Below are positions 1 through 10,492 of a stretch of 64,000 nucleotides of DNA, piece after piece; positions within the stretch are counted from its first letter, which is position 1, and every line of letters starts with the position of its first letter. The DNA is from Trichosporon coremiiforme (taxonomy: Eukaryota; Basidiomycota; Tremellomycetes; Trichosporonales; Trichosporonaceae): assembly GCA_039545355.1 (NCBI GenBank), contig BCJJ01000019.1, positions 680,076 to 744,075 of the forward strand, in the 5' to 3' direction. Both the position numbers and the translations under genes were made by a program. Below the pieces are notes generated by a model that saw only the letters and a program-made list of their open reading frames with translations, was not told where the DNA came from and searched no databases.

Positions 1-272
1 CATGGTAGCATGCACGGTGTTAGGCGTTTCGCGAGAGAGAGGAGCAACACGAAGCGAGATGCATACACGACCAAAAGAAACCGTATGAAAGAAGCCTACG
101 TTTGTGCTACTGCAGACAAGCGAAGTCAAGAGTCCTGCGAACGTGAACCGCGCAACTGGGTATCTAAAATCAACGGAGAAGGAAGACGCCTAATCGTCCT
201 TGTGGTGCGCCTTCAAGAACTTGAGCACGTTTCCGGGACTGTAACATCAGCTTTGCTTCTCAATGTCAGAGC
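1..272. other. left-edge noncoding stretch
   Basis: This is the 3' flank of the peroxiredoxin gene that ends at 273. I see no supported coding exon, tRNA or repeat here. A short open frame runs through it on the plus strand but it continues straight into the antisense of the peroxiredoxin exons, so it is a shadow. Confidence 0.5.
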
Positions 273-1345
273 TTACTCGTCCGCCGGCTTGACGCGGAAG
301 GCAATGTCGACGAGCTCGCCGGTGCCCTTCTCGAAGATGAAGTGGGAACGGTTCGTGCTGTTTGTCAGATACAAACCTCAAGGGCTCATCTCACTTGTTC
401 GGCTGAACGAATGCTCCAAGCCTGTCACTTGTCAGCTAGACATCGGGGGAAGGGTAGCTCACTTCTTAATGAGCTGGCTCTGCGGGTCGCACAGCAGCCG
501 GTAGTTCAGATTTTTCTTGTTGATCCACTGTGGTTAGCTTATCGGTTGATATTAGCGGCACAGCTGTGCGGATAACGGGTTGGAAAGTGGGCTGAGAATA
601 CCACGCACCTTCTGCTGCGCTGTGGGCTTGTCCTTGCTGAGGCCGTAGACGTCGTACCCGAGCGCGGCGATGTCGTCGTGCGCGTCGCGGTACCCACATG
701 CCTGGTTCGTGCATCCTGGGGTGTCCGCCTGTATGTTAGCTGGTGAAGAGGGCTATTGCAGCTGCCATTCTCCCCTTGTTCGGAGTACGCCGTGCGTTGC
801 GACCAGTTGCCCGAATGATGCCCAAATGACACATGTCACGGTGCACCGAGCGACCAAGAGTTGTGACCATACAACTACGCAGTCACAGTCACACTGAAGC
901 ACGCCGACCACCACTCACCCTAGGGTAAAGGAACAGTACGACGCCCCGTCCCCCCTCCGTCAGCGTGCTGACGTCGACGTCCTCCTCTGTATTGTCCTGC
1001 AGCGTGATCTTCGGCAGCGTCTGGCCAAGCTTCAGCGGGCCCTTGGAGTTGGTCGCGGCCTTCTTCTTCTCTGCCTTGCCCTCATCCTTCTCGGCATCTC
1101 CGTTCGCAGCCTTGCTCGAGCTCGACCGAGCTGACCGCTTAGACTCCTCCTTCTCCTTCGAATCCTTCGAGACCTTCTTGGTGGAAGTGGACATGCCGTT
1201 AGCGGCCTTCGTGCTGGCTGCCTTCGAGCTGTCGGCAGTGGCCTGGGGTTAGCTAGTCGGAGAGCGTACAGCTTACCTTCGGGCCAGCAGACGCAGCAGC
1301 GACGCGCGCGCTGCGCCGCGTCGCGAGGGTCTCAGACTTGGGCAT
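273..1345 (-). CDS. DOT5: nuclear-type thiol peroxidase / peroxiredoxin (BCP-PrxQ, Dot5-like)
   Basis: Thiol peroxidase that reduces hydroperoxides through a peroxidatic Cys. Six exons fit (1345-1277, 1242-919, 728-609, 527-463, 421-395, 357-273), giving 229 residues in frame. The N-terminal ~90 residues are Lys/Ser/Ala-rich and very basic, as in yeast Dot5, which is nuclear; they contain KKVSKDSKEKEESKRSARSS. The thioredoxin-like fold starts near KLGQTLPKITLQD. The catalytic motif TPGCTNQACGYRD is created by splicing exon 2 to exon 3, with the peroxidatic Cys in PGCT and a second Cys five residues later (the resolving Cys in the atypical 2-Cys PrxQ type). The C-terminus reads NRSHFIFEKGTGELVDIAFR, a family-typical end. 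The 190-nt intron between exons 2 and 3 is the longest; others are 34-81 nt. The name DOT5 is by domain architecture and is inferred. Confidence 0.88.
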
Positions 1346-2098
1346 AGTGTTCGGAGGTCGTCCGCTGTTTACTCCTGGGTTTGGGTCGATGTTCCCTGCT
1401 TGAGCGGGTCTTGCTCAACGATTCGAACACAAAAGTTGGCGGAGTGGGAAGTCACCGGCGGCGAGTGAGAGTTCGGTGTGAGAGTGAGAGATTGTGTTGC
1501 GAAAGCAAGAGAACACAGGTCCGAAGCGGCAATGGAACCGCGTGCTGAACGGGTTCGGTTGGCCGGACCTGGCTCTGGCCAAGTCCTGGGACATTAGATG
1601 CCGATGACGTTTGGGCCAGGCACTAATTGTGCCCCAGCCTCCGTAGCTCAACTCACGGGTGCAACTGGTGCAGGCTGGCGTCGCGTCTCGCAGATCGTGA
1701 GCCGGAACCAACTCGTTGCACGCCGCATTCAGAACGTGGAACGTGCTGTTAGCCCTCTGCTGACTACCTGAGGATAGCAAGTGATGCATCTGGGCTCTAT
1801 GTGTTTTGCATTGTTTTGCGTAAGGAGAAGCATGGCTTTCGCTACTGGAATGGAGCATTGGGACCTGACAGAACCAGGGGCTGGCTGGCTGCTATTTCCA
1901 GAAGACGAGGGTGCGACTACCTTTTTACGTAACCATCCGCGGTCGGGGCTCCAGGTGCGACTGGCTCAAGCTCGCATCGACTGTGGCGATGAGCAACAGA
2001 CAGCACAGAACTGTGGCCCGGTCTCAGAAAGGAGCACCTCAAATCATCGCAAGGCCTAGCAAGGCACTCGCAAGCAGACCCGCCTTGCTCCGGCGATG
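1346..2098. other. intergenic region between peroxiredoxin and agmatine deiminase relic
   Basis: It contains the 5' flank and presumed promoter of the peroxiredoxin gene (minus strand, starts at 1345). No conserved coding segment, tRNA or repeat was recognised on either strand; the open frames here have no ATG-led family match and no plausible splice partners. Confidence 0.4.
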
Positions 2099-2966
2099 TC
2101 AGCCAACGCCATTGTTGCTGCTTGCAGACGGGTTGGCTGCGCCGGCCGTCGAATCGCCACCCTCACCAGTCGTAACAGTCGCATTGTTGCCTCCGCCATG
2201 AGCGATCTTCTGCTGCGTGGAGCAATGAATACCCCCACCTCCAGCAGCAATGCCATCAATGTTGACAGCGATAACCTCCCTGTCGGGGTACATCGCAACG
2301 AGCGTGTCACACCCGTCCTCGTCCGCTTTCGTGTCCCCGAACTGAGGCATAATCACGCCCCCATTCACGAGGTAGTAGTTGATGTAGCCGGCTGCGAAAT
2401 CCTCGTCGTCTTGATACTCGCGACGGCGCTTGTCGGCCCACGGCGCGGCCAGGGTCGTGACGTTCAGGATGCAGCCGCGTGCGTCCGTGGCGTTCTTCAG
2501 AATGTTGAGGTGAGTGAGTGTCACGTTGTGATCGTAGCTTTCGGGATCGGGATCGTAAGTGGCGACGACTACGCCGGGGCTGATGAAGCGTGCGTAGAAG
2601 TCGGTATGTCTGGTGTCAGTTTCGGATAAGACAGGTGGCCGTACCCGTCCGTAATGTCCTTGCCGCGAATACCGGGGAGCCAGATAATCTTCTCGATACC
2701 GAGGAGATATTTCAGCTCAGCCCTCGATGTCCGCCTTGCTCCAGCCAGGGTTGCGGTTGTCATTGAGCACGCAACTCTCCGTGATGATAGCGGTTCCGTT
2801 TCCGTCGACCTTGAGTGCGCCGCCCTCCAGCACCAACACTGCCCTTAAGAGTGTGACACCACTTGCATTCGCGATCGTGGGGGCGACAGTCGCGTACCCA
2901 GAGATCGTCTAGTTCAACAAGCGTCACGTCGGACGCACCCTGCAGGAGATTCTTGGCCCGGGACAT
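2099..2966 (-). pseudogene. agmatine deiminase (PAD_porph family), decayed copy
   Basis: Agmatine deiminase hydrolyses agmatine to N-carbamoylputrescine. Read on the minus strand, family signatures appear in order: [17 protein letters not shown] (with frame change), [75 protein letters not shown] and GGGGIHCSTQQ, the last with the catalytic Cys. The open frame is broken. A one-base shift lies near 2717-2722, where an in-frame TGA follows ADIEG. Another shift lies in a five-C run at 2879-2883. About 45 residues that normally separate the GPT block from the LEGG block are missing near 2830-2855. A genuine 35-nt intron (2610-2644) still splices correctly. The N-terminal ~100 family residues are not recognisable upstream. 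The most C-terminal 140 residues are well preserved, so decay may be recent, or one of the shifts may be a sequencing error. Confidence 0.8.
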
Positions 2967-5795
2967 GTCCTGTGAGGGTGCATTGTGTCTTCGAGTGAAT
3001 GAAAGCGAAGAACAGGTAGCTACTATCTCGTCGATTCGTACATTATGTACTCGCCATGCCAGCGCTCCATATGAATCGTAACATCAGTTTGAACTTTCTA
3101 TTCTGTTGCCTCACTCGGAACCTACCGACAACTTTGTTGTCAACTTCCGATCATTCCGTCATCAATCAGGGAGAATAGCTTCGGGCCGACACATCTGCTC
3201 TTGACATTTTGCGTACAACGTGCCTTGCAGAAAGCGAACTGCGGGCCAAAAGGGCTGTGCTGCTCTCCAGATCTGGGGCCATTGATATTCTGTAAACTGT
3301 GAGGCATGCGACGGCAAGTTGGGGAAGGAGTTCGACAGGCCCTGTCCGGATATCGCATAACATTCACTTGGTGCGGCGGCAAGAGGTGCGTCCGCTGGGA
3401 TTTGGACCGGCTGAGAGCTCGGTGTGACAGCATGTATCGTGGAAGCGAACAAGAAACCAGAGAAGAGGAGAAAGGTCTGAAGCAGGAATGTGCTGTGTGC
3501 ATAATTACGGCTGCTCAACCGTCTCGGTCGACTAGTACCCAGCACTTTATGGACCACCGATCAAGCACACCAGAGAGCGAGTTGCAACGTTACGTAAACA
3601 GCCGGGACCGGGGCTCCGGGACGCGCAACCATAAATTTATCAGCCAGCGTCCAACACACAACACGAGTGGCGACAGTGCAGCCCAAGCCAGTACACGGCG
3701 CATCGCGGACGACACACAGCACACGGCACACGAGCGCATACCCTTAGCTATCAAGATAAGCGGCAGCATGCGGGTCAGTGACACGATCGGGGTGATACCG
3801 ATTGCTCATGCGACTAGTGCGAGATAACAGTAGACATCCATTCCATCGGCATCCTTCCATCTACAGCGAGCAGCACGAGCGCGATCCTCCCAACACCCAC
3901 AACAGAGCGATCGCGATGAGCCTGAGTCAGTAAACAAAGCTAGTATTGTCCTCCCGCGCAGCCATAGTGTTGTTTGTTTCACAAATTTTCATCCTGCATC
4001 GTCAGCGACCATTGCCCTCCAGCAGTTCGTAAGAAAGAAGGGGAAGGAAAGGTGGTTCGTCAGAAGTTTAAGTTAAGGTAGCGTGGGTTTTTCAGCAGAG
4101 GACAGCGGTGCCAGAATGGCAGTCGCCGGCCCTAAAGCCAAATGCACTCTGGTCATCATTCAAGCGTTGCGTGTTTGCGAGAACAGCGCGAGGCCCGTGA
4201 GTGTGGGATAGAAGGTAGGTTGCGAAGAGAGGAAGGTAATGCTCACCAGATATTAACAGTACATTCGGCTGTGTCCTACGAAGATGGGATACATGTCAAG
4301 AAAGTGAATGGAAAGAACGTCGATCAGAAAGCCCTCCCGTGCCCACGGCGCGGCATCGCCTTTCCACAGAGGGTCAGGTTCTGCCAGCGCCGCCAGCTTC
4401 TTCGGAGCGTACGCTGCGAGAGCGCCGCAAAGTGGTCTCTGTGAAAGAGCCGGGAGGGGACTAGATCATCTCCTCGACGTGGAAAATGTGGCTAGTGTGA
4501 ACTAGCGAGAAAAGACAGTGACTATACAGAGAATCCTGGAGGAAGTTAGCAAATGCGCGTAGAAGGAGAAAGGAGGGGGAAAGGTCGCTAGAGCTCGAGA
4601 GAAGCGCTGGAGAGGCTCTCTGAGGTAGCTGTGGCTAGGCTCACCTGATAGTATGATCTTCATGGAAAAAAGCTATAGGATGCACGAACGAGCTCCTTAT
4701 ATACACACTGGCTGGCACACACCTCCACCACCGGCGTTACTGAAATTTCTCATATCGCCGTGCAGAGGCGGCGACTAAACCGCAGGTGGCGTCTCGCACC
4801 CTTCTGAACCAATCGAGGAGACCTCTGGTGCATGTCCAGACCTGACAGTGATTGGGCCCAGCAGGCGCGAGGCCGCGCGAGCGATGCATTCGCATCGCCC
4901 AGTGCGAGCATGCACATGGCCGGGTGGCTGGTCGGTCTCTAAACTTCTGCCGTTGGCTTACGGAAGGGCGAAGGATTACGATAACCCGGCCAGCGTCCGT
5001 TTCAGTGCGAGTACTGGGCCCGCTGGGGCGAACAGTGGGAGCAACGCTCACACGAGGTGCGAACTCATTCAGTACAGTGCGACCGTGCTGGGGCGAGATA
5101 CTGATGTGATAATCATATCGCTGCTCGCGCCGTTGTCACCGATGTGTATCACATTCCACACACCTCTGCCATATTGGGCCATTCAGTGAGCTCGTTGAGA
5201 GCAGTTCGGCGTCTTACGCCCGTACCACCCGCGGCTTAGCTCATCTCAGTGCTAGCTCCTGATAACCGAATGCGACGATCTCCTCGTTATTGTTGGGCTT
5301 GTCGTATCTGCATGCATGACAGCAGCTGAGCCGCGTGTCGCTGAAGTTCCTTCAACCCAGCTCACGTGGCTCGACATTCTGAGTTGGACGCTGGTCGGTG
5401 GTGCGGACAAGGACCTTCTCTCCATAGGTGGCTCCAACACCCTCTCCTGTGAGGGATGAAGTCTCGAGGTCGCCACCAGCTGCTTCCGTCTTGTCTCCCC
5501 TCACGTGAGCGCGTCCTATTCCAGTCCCAAAGAGTCGTTCGTCGCGTTCCCTCTCTTCACTCCCAACTCAACTCTCGCCGATTTTGCCTGCCTCCCACTT
5601 CTCGATTGTTCGTGGATATCATATAAGTCATCTCCGATGGAGCTACGTACAGAGCCTGTATGAGGCCAAATCGTCTACGATCTACACCGCCATGCCGTCG
5701 CGCGCAGCGCATGGCGGCTATTTCCGTCTCGACACTGCCCAGGATTCAAAGATCAGATTCCCCTGACAGCTTCTCCGCACACCCGGGGCACTGGC
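2967..5795. other. 2.8-kb region without a clear gene
   Basis: No complete gene is supported. Upstream of the agmatine deiminase relic (2970-3560, minus strand) there is an open frame with a hydrophobic segment, but no family resemblance and no convincing splice to the relic. One short coding-like exon candidate sits at 4253-4438 on the minus strand (listed separately). A TATA-like ttatata lies near 4695 without an assignable gene. The rest shows neither tRNA nor repeat structure that I can recognise. Confidence 0.4.
4253..4438 (-). other. orphan coding-like fragment (possible relic exon)
   Basis: A minus-strand open frame begins directly after a good 3' splice site (GGCTCTTTCACAG, AG at 4439-4440) and runs to a TAA at 4253-4255. 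Its translation contains LAAYAPKKLAALAEPD and PLWKGDAAPWAREGFLIDVL, a compositionally ordinary globular-looking sequence. There is no ATG and no upstream exon I can attach. I do not recognise the family. It may be a gene relic, an exon of an unannotated gene, or chance. Confidence 0.25.
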
Positions 5796-6941
5796 TTAGT
5801 AGCCGGCGGCACCAGGCGCCTTGTCGCCGTCACGCTTCAGAGACAGCAGAATCTCGCGCATACGGGCGAGATCTGAGCCGGCCGAGGTGGGGCGGATCGT
5901 CTTCGACTGGCTGTTCTCGAGACCGATGAGCTCAGCGATGCGCTCCCACGAGGTGCCCTTAGCAATGTCGTCCTTCAGCTTCTCGACGAACTTGGCCTCG
6001 TTCTCCCTGTTATTGTCAGCGGCTGTACCAGGGAAGCCGGCAGCCTAAGCGTAGCCTCCTGCCGATCGCCGAGCTGCGCCATAACCGCCACCTTGCCACT
6101 CACTTGTTTTCGCGGATGTTCCTCTCCTTCTCCTTGTTGTACTCCTCGTAGAACTGGTCGATAGCCTTCTCAGCCTTGTTGGCCATTTCGTCGCGCTTCT
6201 TCTTGTCCTCCTCGTTACGGTTGGCGATCTCCTCGGCCTGGCGCTTCTTCCACTCCTTGATGGGCTCAGAGTCCTCCTCAGTTTCCGGGAGAGTGTTCTG
6301 GAACTGGGGCGCAGGGAGGATCGACACCGGCGTGCGAGGCTGCTCGGTGGGCGGGTAAGGGGACTGGCCGTACGGCTGGGGCGAGAGGGCGTTGAAGACG
6401 GGCTTCGCGGGCTGCTGTCAGTCAGCTTGACCTCATAGACGAAGAAGGTGGAGGTCGCAATGTCACACATAGGGAATCAACATCGCACCCTCGTGCCATC
6501 AGCGGGTCCTTTGCAACTCACCGCAGCGCTGGGAACCTCGGTGGAGATGTCGGGGAACTGAGCCTCGAAGTTCTCGCGCTCCGGGTCCTCGCCAAGTCCC
6601 TGCGTTCCCGTCACGCGGACCTCAGTCTTGGTCTCCTCCTGGAGGGCGGGGAAAGCGTCGATGCCAGACGGCTTCTTCTCGGGGCTCGCAGGGTTGCTCA
6701 GTGCAGGGCTGTCAGCCGCTCCGGCTGTCTATTAGCTTGAGCAGAACGATCGTTAGCTCACAGATATCCGGGAAAGCGTCGATGCCCGAAGGTTGGGAGG
6801 GAACGTCGCCCGAGGCGAAGAGGTCAGCATCGTCGCCTGATGTCAGCTGGAAGAGCAAGGGGGGTACCAGCCCGCGATGCGGGACGCACCGAGGATGGCC
6901 TTCTCGCGGGCGAGGAAGTCGGCAGTGGGGTCGTCGGACAT
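5796..6941 (-). CDS. CLC1: clathrin light chain
   Basis: Regulatory subunit of the clathrin triskelion, binding the heavy-chain proximal leg in endocytosis and Golgi-endosome traffic. Five exons fit in frame: 6941-6890, 6836-6762, 6724-6522, 6414-6104 and 6006-5796 (283 residues, near the family's usual size). The N-terminus MSDDPTADFLAREKAILGDD is Asp/Glu-rich; two short repeats of SGIDAFP follow. The central part has the charged helical heavy-chain-binding segment (EPIKEWKKRQAEEIANRNEE then KKKRDEMANKAEKAIDQFYE). The C-terminus reads SWERIAELIGLENSQSK and DLARMREILLSLKRD, as in other fungal light chains. The second intron must use the acceptor at 6725 (CTAATAGACAG); the closer downstream AG would cause a stop. 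The fourth exon has a tandem CAG/CAG acceptor (start 6414 or 6411). Neighbour: head-to-head with the EH-like/TPK gene, 352 bp between start codons. Confidence 0.95.
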
Positions 6942-7293
6942 GGTGGTCGAGTGGACGTGCTGATGTTGACGAGTTGCAGCAGTGTCAATGTAGCTGCGTC
7001 GAGGTCGAGATCGCTATGGCCATGCGTGGCAGGGTGCCCTGCTGTGACGCGTGCGTCACGTGGCAATCGCCGGTGAATCCGGGAGGTGGCGTGGCCCCCT
7101 GCGGTGGAGGTCTCCATGTCTGGCTCATGTCCAAAAGTTAACCGGGACGCAGGCACGGGCGCACAGGTGAGCGAGCTGAGCCTGGCCCGGAATTCAATGA
7201 CGCCTCGATCGCGCTGAGCACACCTCAACCTCGCTGTCTGTCGTCTACCGTGTTGTCGCCATCGCCCACACCTCCCACACCACATACACTACC
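6942..7293. promoter_or_regulatory. divergent promoter between clathrin light chain and EH-like/TPK gene
   Basis: This 352-bp segment separates the ATG of the clathrin light chain (minus) from the ATG of the EH-like/TPK fusion (plus). It must hold both core promoters and 5' leaders. I see no clear TATA box. The plus-strand leader next to 7294 is C/A-rich (cccacacctcccacaccac), a usual fungal start context. Confidence 0.5.
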
Positions 7294-9714
7294 ATGAGCG
7301 CGCGTCAGCCCGAGCTACACGTCTCGGCGGTACGTACCCCAATGGATCTGCAGCACAGCCTACTGCGCAGGGCGCACGGCAGACTCTTATGAGTTGAATC
7401 GCGCTGACGATAGCTCTCGCCAGCTGAATACAAGGCGTACACGCGGTACCTCGACCTGCTGCTTCTGGCACAGGCGGCGCAAGGCGATGCCGGTATTGAC
7501 CCCGATGGAACAGCCCGCTTCGAGCGAGGCGTCGTGCGCGATTTCGGTGCGGGCAGGCTCGATGTGCCCAAGCCGCTCGTCGATGACGTAGGTGCAGCCG
7601 CGGACGTGCTCGGCCCAGCTGTACACCATCTTTGATGTAGCTGACAAGAACAGGTCCTGCGGTTGATCCCCGATCGGGAACGCCTACAAGCAGGACAGGT
7701 GTATGCTGTTCTGCGTGCGCTCGCGCACGTCGCTGGTGGTCGCCGCCCAGAGCTCGACCTCGTGTTTGTGCCTGGTAAGTTGAGGGCAGCGGGCAACGAG
7801 CCCATATGTGATGTGTAACAACCTCCGAGCTCAATGCGAGCTTCCTGGACAGTAGGACCAAGCTGACCGACAGCTGAGCCGCTTCCCCTTGACCCGGCGT
7901 CGACGCCCCCGCCGGCACCGCCACGCCGCGCCCCAGCACAGGCGCCCAAACACAAGCGTCGCCCGTCCCTCCCCGCCAGGCCGAAACCGCCCTCCCCCCC
8001 GCGGCGGTCGAGCAACCGGCGATCCTTGCCCGCCAGCTCGGATCCGTTCCGGGACGCTCCCCCTCCGCCGCCTTCCCCTCCAGGCGCGTCCATTGCTCTC
8101 CCCCCGAAGCCCGACTTCGAGGGCGACGGTATCCCCAGCAAGAACCCGTTCCGCAGTGGCACTGACAGGAATGTCTCCGACGGCAGTAAGAAGCCGCTGC
8201 CTCCGCTCCCGGCGCGGAAACCCTCAATCCGCCCCACCCTTCCCCCGCGAACGAGACAGAGGGCGTCGAGCACGTCCAGCAGTTCGACGCTGGAAACGAG
8301 TGGCCGGCCGCCATCCGATCTCATTGCTACCAGCCTTGCGGCCGCGCGGGCGGCACCGGTCACCGAGCAAGGATCTTCAGTTACCGTCCTGCGGCGCGCA
8401 AAGACAACCCGCGAGTCGAGCTCCCGTTATGGAGATCTGAGCGCCGCGAGGGGGGAGCGGGAGAAGCGTCCCGTGAAGGACCTCGCAGACGAGGTCCAGC
8501 GTGCCGTCAGCCAGAGCGGTGTCGACCCGCCTCCTCCGCCTCCGCAGCGCCATCCTTCGGCGAAGGGCAGCCGGCCGGCACCCACTCTCCGCACGTCGTC
8601 CAACTCCGCTTCCAGCTCTACCACCCCTGTACCCGGTCCTAGGACGAGCTCAATGGCCGCCCCCGCCGCGAGCTCCTTCACGCAGACCGCCGAGCGATAC
8701 CGTCGGGAGTACCCTGGGCTCCGCACCTGGTCCCTCACGGGCTTGCTTAGCGACACTGGGAGGCCGCTCCGGAATCCCCTAGCACTGATCATCCTGAACC
8801 AGCCGATCACCCGCCTCGACACTTTGCGCCGAGCCTGGGCCGCTTCGAGCGTGCGGCTCTGCGCCGACGGCGGCGCGAACCGCCTATACGACGCTCTCAG
8901 CCCATCCGAGCGCGAGATCATGCTCCCGACCATTATCAAGGGCGACCTGGACAGTCTTCGCCCCGATGTGCGGGCGTACTACTCGTCCCGCGGCGTCAAG
9001 GTCAAGAAGGTGGCCGACCAGGACAGCACAGATCTGCACAAGTGTGTCGACGAGGTGGAGTCGATCGAGTCGGCTTCCGGCACGACCTTCTCCCTCCTGC
9101 TCTTCGGCGGCCTGAGCGGTCGGTTCGACCAGACCATCGCGACGTGCAGCACGATGCTGAAGCTGCAGCGCAAGGCTGCGACGTTCATCATTTCCGAAAA
9201 CAGCCTCGCGTGGTGTCTTCCCTCTGGAGCGCACCTGATTGAGATCGACGAAGCCACTATGGGCGAGACGTGCGGCCTGCTCCCGCTCTCGGGTCCCAGC
9301 CACATTCGCACAGAAGGCCTGAAATGGGACTTTGACTGGCTGTCGTCCATGGACGGGCCCGTGTCCTCCTCCAACCACGTAACGGACAAAGACGCCTTCG
9401 TGCATACCTCGGCGCCGATATTCTGGACTATCGAGATCCGCCCTGATCTCCCGCCACCTAGGCGTAGTGGAAACGCCGTCGAGGAAGTGACGAGAGGAGT
9501 GAGAGAGCTCGGGTCCAAGGTCGGCAGCGTGGGACGGGAGATGGGGCGCGAGGTCCAGCGCCGCATCAGCGTGCAGCGCGACCGACCGCAGAGGGAGGAC
9601 TGGGACAGCGACGAGAACAGAGATGACGTGAGGCTGAATGATTACAGGGAGAGGACGGGGCAGCCGCACACACTCCACGACCATGAGGAGGACGGGTACG
9701 CCCAGCTTGACTAG
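7294..9714 (+). CDS. THI80: EH-like/DPF/NPF N-terminal region fused to thiamine pyrophosphokinase
   Basis: Four exons (7294-7329, 7414-7587, 7654-7774, 7874-9714) form one 723-residue frame. C-terminal residues ~425-640 are thiamine pyrophosphokinase, which makes thiamine diphosphate from thiamine and ATP: LCADGGANRLYD (~439), IKGDLDSLRPD (~465), DQDSTDLHK (~493) and GGLSGRFDQTIAT (~522) are the expected nucleotide/thiamine-site motifs. The first ~105 residues resemble an EH-type helical domain (LSPAEYKAYTRYLDLL, QVYAVLRALAHV), though no clean calcium loop is seen. A 300-residue Pro/Ser-rich linker carries DPF (167-169) and NPF (201-203), short motifs known from endocytic adaptors. No stop separates the two parts. 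An internal ATG near 8652 (MAAPAASSF) could alternatively start a stand-alone TPK from its own promoter or transcript. The TPK call is firm; the EH-like call and single-protein model are inferences. Confidence 0.8.
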
Positions 9715-10005
9715 AATAGACTTGTGGAATCAGTCCCATGGACCTGACTATAGAGTGTGCCATCTAGAGTGCGATGCAGGGTGCAGCGAGCAAAGCCATC
9801 CACCATCTGCTCCTATCTGCTCCTAAATATCACCCGAAACACACTCACGCTCGAAGCCACAGGCACGAAGTGGCACTTCCATTCCGCCCTCCACACTCCG
9901 CCAATCCCACCTGGGCCACCATCCTCGGCCCTGTCCTTCGCACCCTCCAGCACCCCTCCAACCCTCCAAAACGCAACAACATGCACAGGAGAACCCCAAA
10001 AAGAG
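9715..10005. other. intergenic 3' flank
   Basis: This is the region between the TPK stop codon and the tRNA-Ala gene. It is C/A-rich and without recognisable genes. A TTTTT run on the minus strand just below 10006 serves as the RNA polymerase III stop for the tRNA. Confidence 0.5.
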
Positions 10006-10095
10006 TGGAGAAGTTAGGAATCGAACCAAAGACCTCGTCAACACCAGTAGCAGATGAATGCTAATGACGCGCTCTACCAACTGAGCTACATCCCC
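10006..10095 (-). tRNA. tRNA-Ala(AGC): tRNA-Ala (AGC) with a 17-nt intron
   Basis: On the minus strand the gene starts GGGGATGTAGCTCAGTTGG and folds as a cloverleaf: acceptor GGGGATG/CTTCTCC, D-stem GCTC/GAGC, anticodon stem CGTCA/TGACG with loop TTAGCA-T (anticodon AGC), T-arm TTTGG TTCGATT CCTAA. An intron of about 17 nt follows the base after the anticodon. The internal B box GGTTCGATTCC is intact and a TTTTT run follows. The acceptor stem has one T-T mismatch and the T-stem another, so it may be a slightly degraded copy. Discriminator base is A at 10006. Confidence 0.85.
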
Positions 10096-10492
10096 GGACA
10101 CGTTTGAGGCTCTCTGCGGTGGGGAGGGACGGCTCGCGGTGCGTTCGAGCGCTTCCAGAGGCAACAGAGCGGATACAATGCTTGGCATCTGACGCTAAGA
10201 GGCGCGGGTGACTTTCAGAACAGGAGAGAAGGTGACGCGGGGTAAGGAGAAGGTTTGAGGGGCAGTGACATGGGGTGCGCGACAAGGCGAACGCGGTCCT
10301 CCCCGAAGGAGGCCCCCCTCAAGAAGTGTGGCGTGCAACAACAACGCAGAGCCCGGCAGACCGTACATGTGCAGTGTGCAGCATCAAATTGGTATGGATA
10401 CATGCGAGTGCCGTTCTATGATCAATGTTCTAAAAATTCTCTTGTTCTGTGGTCTGTTTCGTTGTCAGAGTGCCACTCGCGTGTGCGTTCGC
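10096..10492. other. intergenic, upstream of tRNA-Ala and 3' of the 5-phosphatase gene
   Basis: No coding or RNA gene recognised. It includes the 5' flank of the minus-strand tRNA and the 3' untranslated region of the phosphatase gene whose stop is at 10493. Confidence 0.4.

Noticed and set aside
7588..7653. Alternative shorter intron (donor at about 7621) in the EH-like/TPK gene
   Set aside because: The donor GTAGGT at 7588 is closer to consensus and gives a smooth LVDD-VLRLIPDRE join; the GTACAC donor would insert an Ala/Gly-rich stretch.
7289..8363. 341- and 352-residue minus-strand frames over the EH-like/TPK gene
   Set aside because: Antisense to supported exons; low-complexity Arg/Gly/Ala translation.
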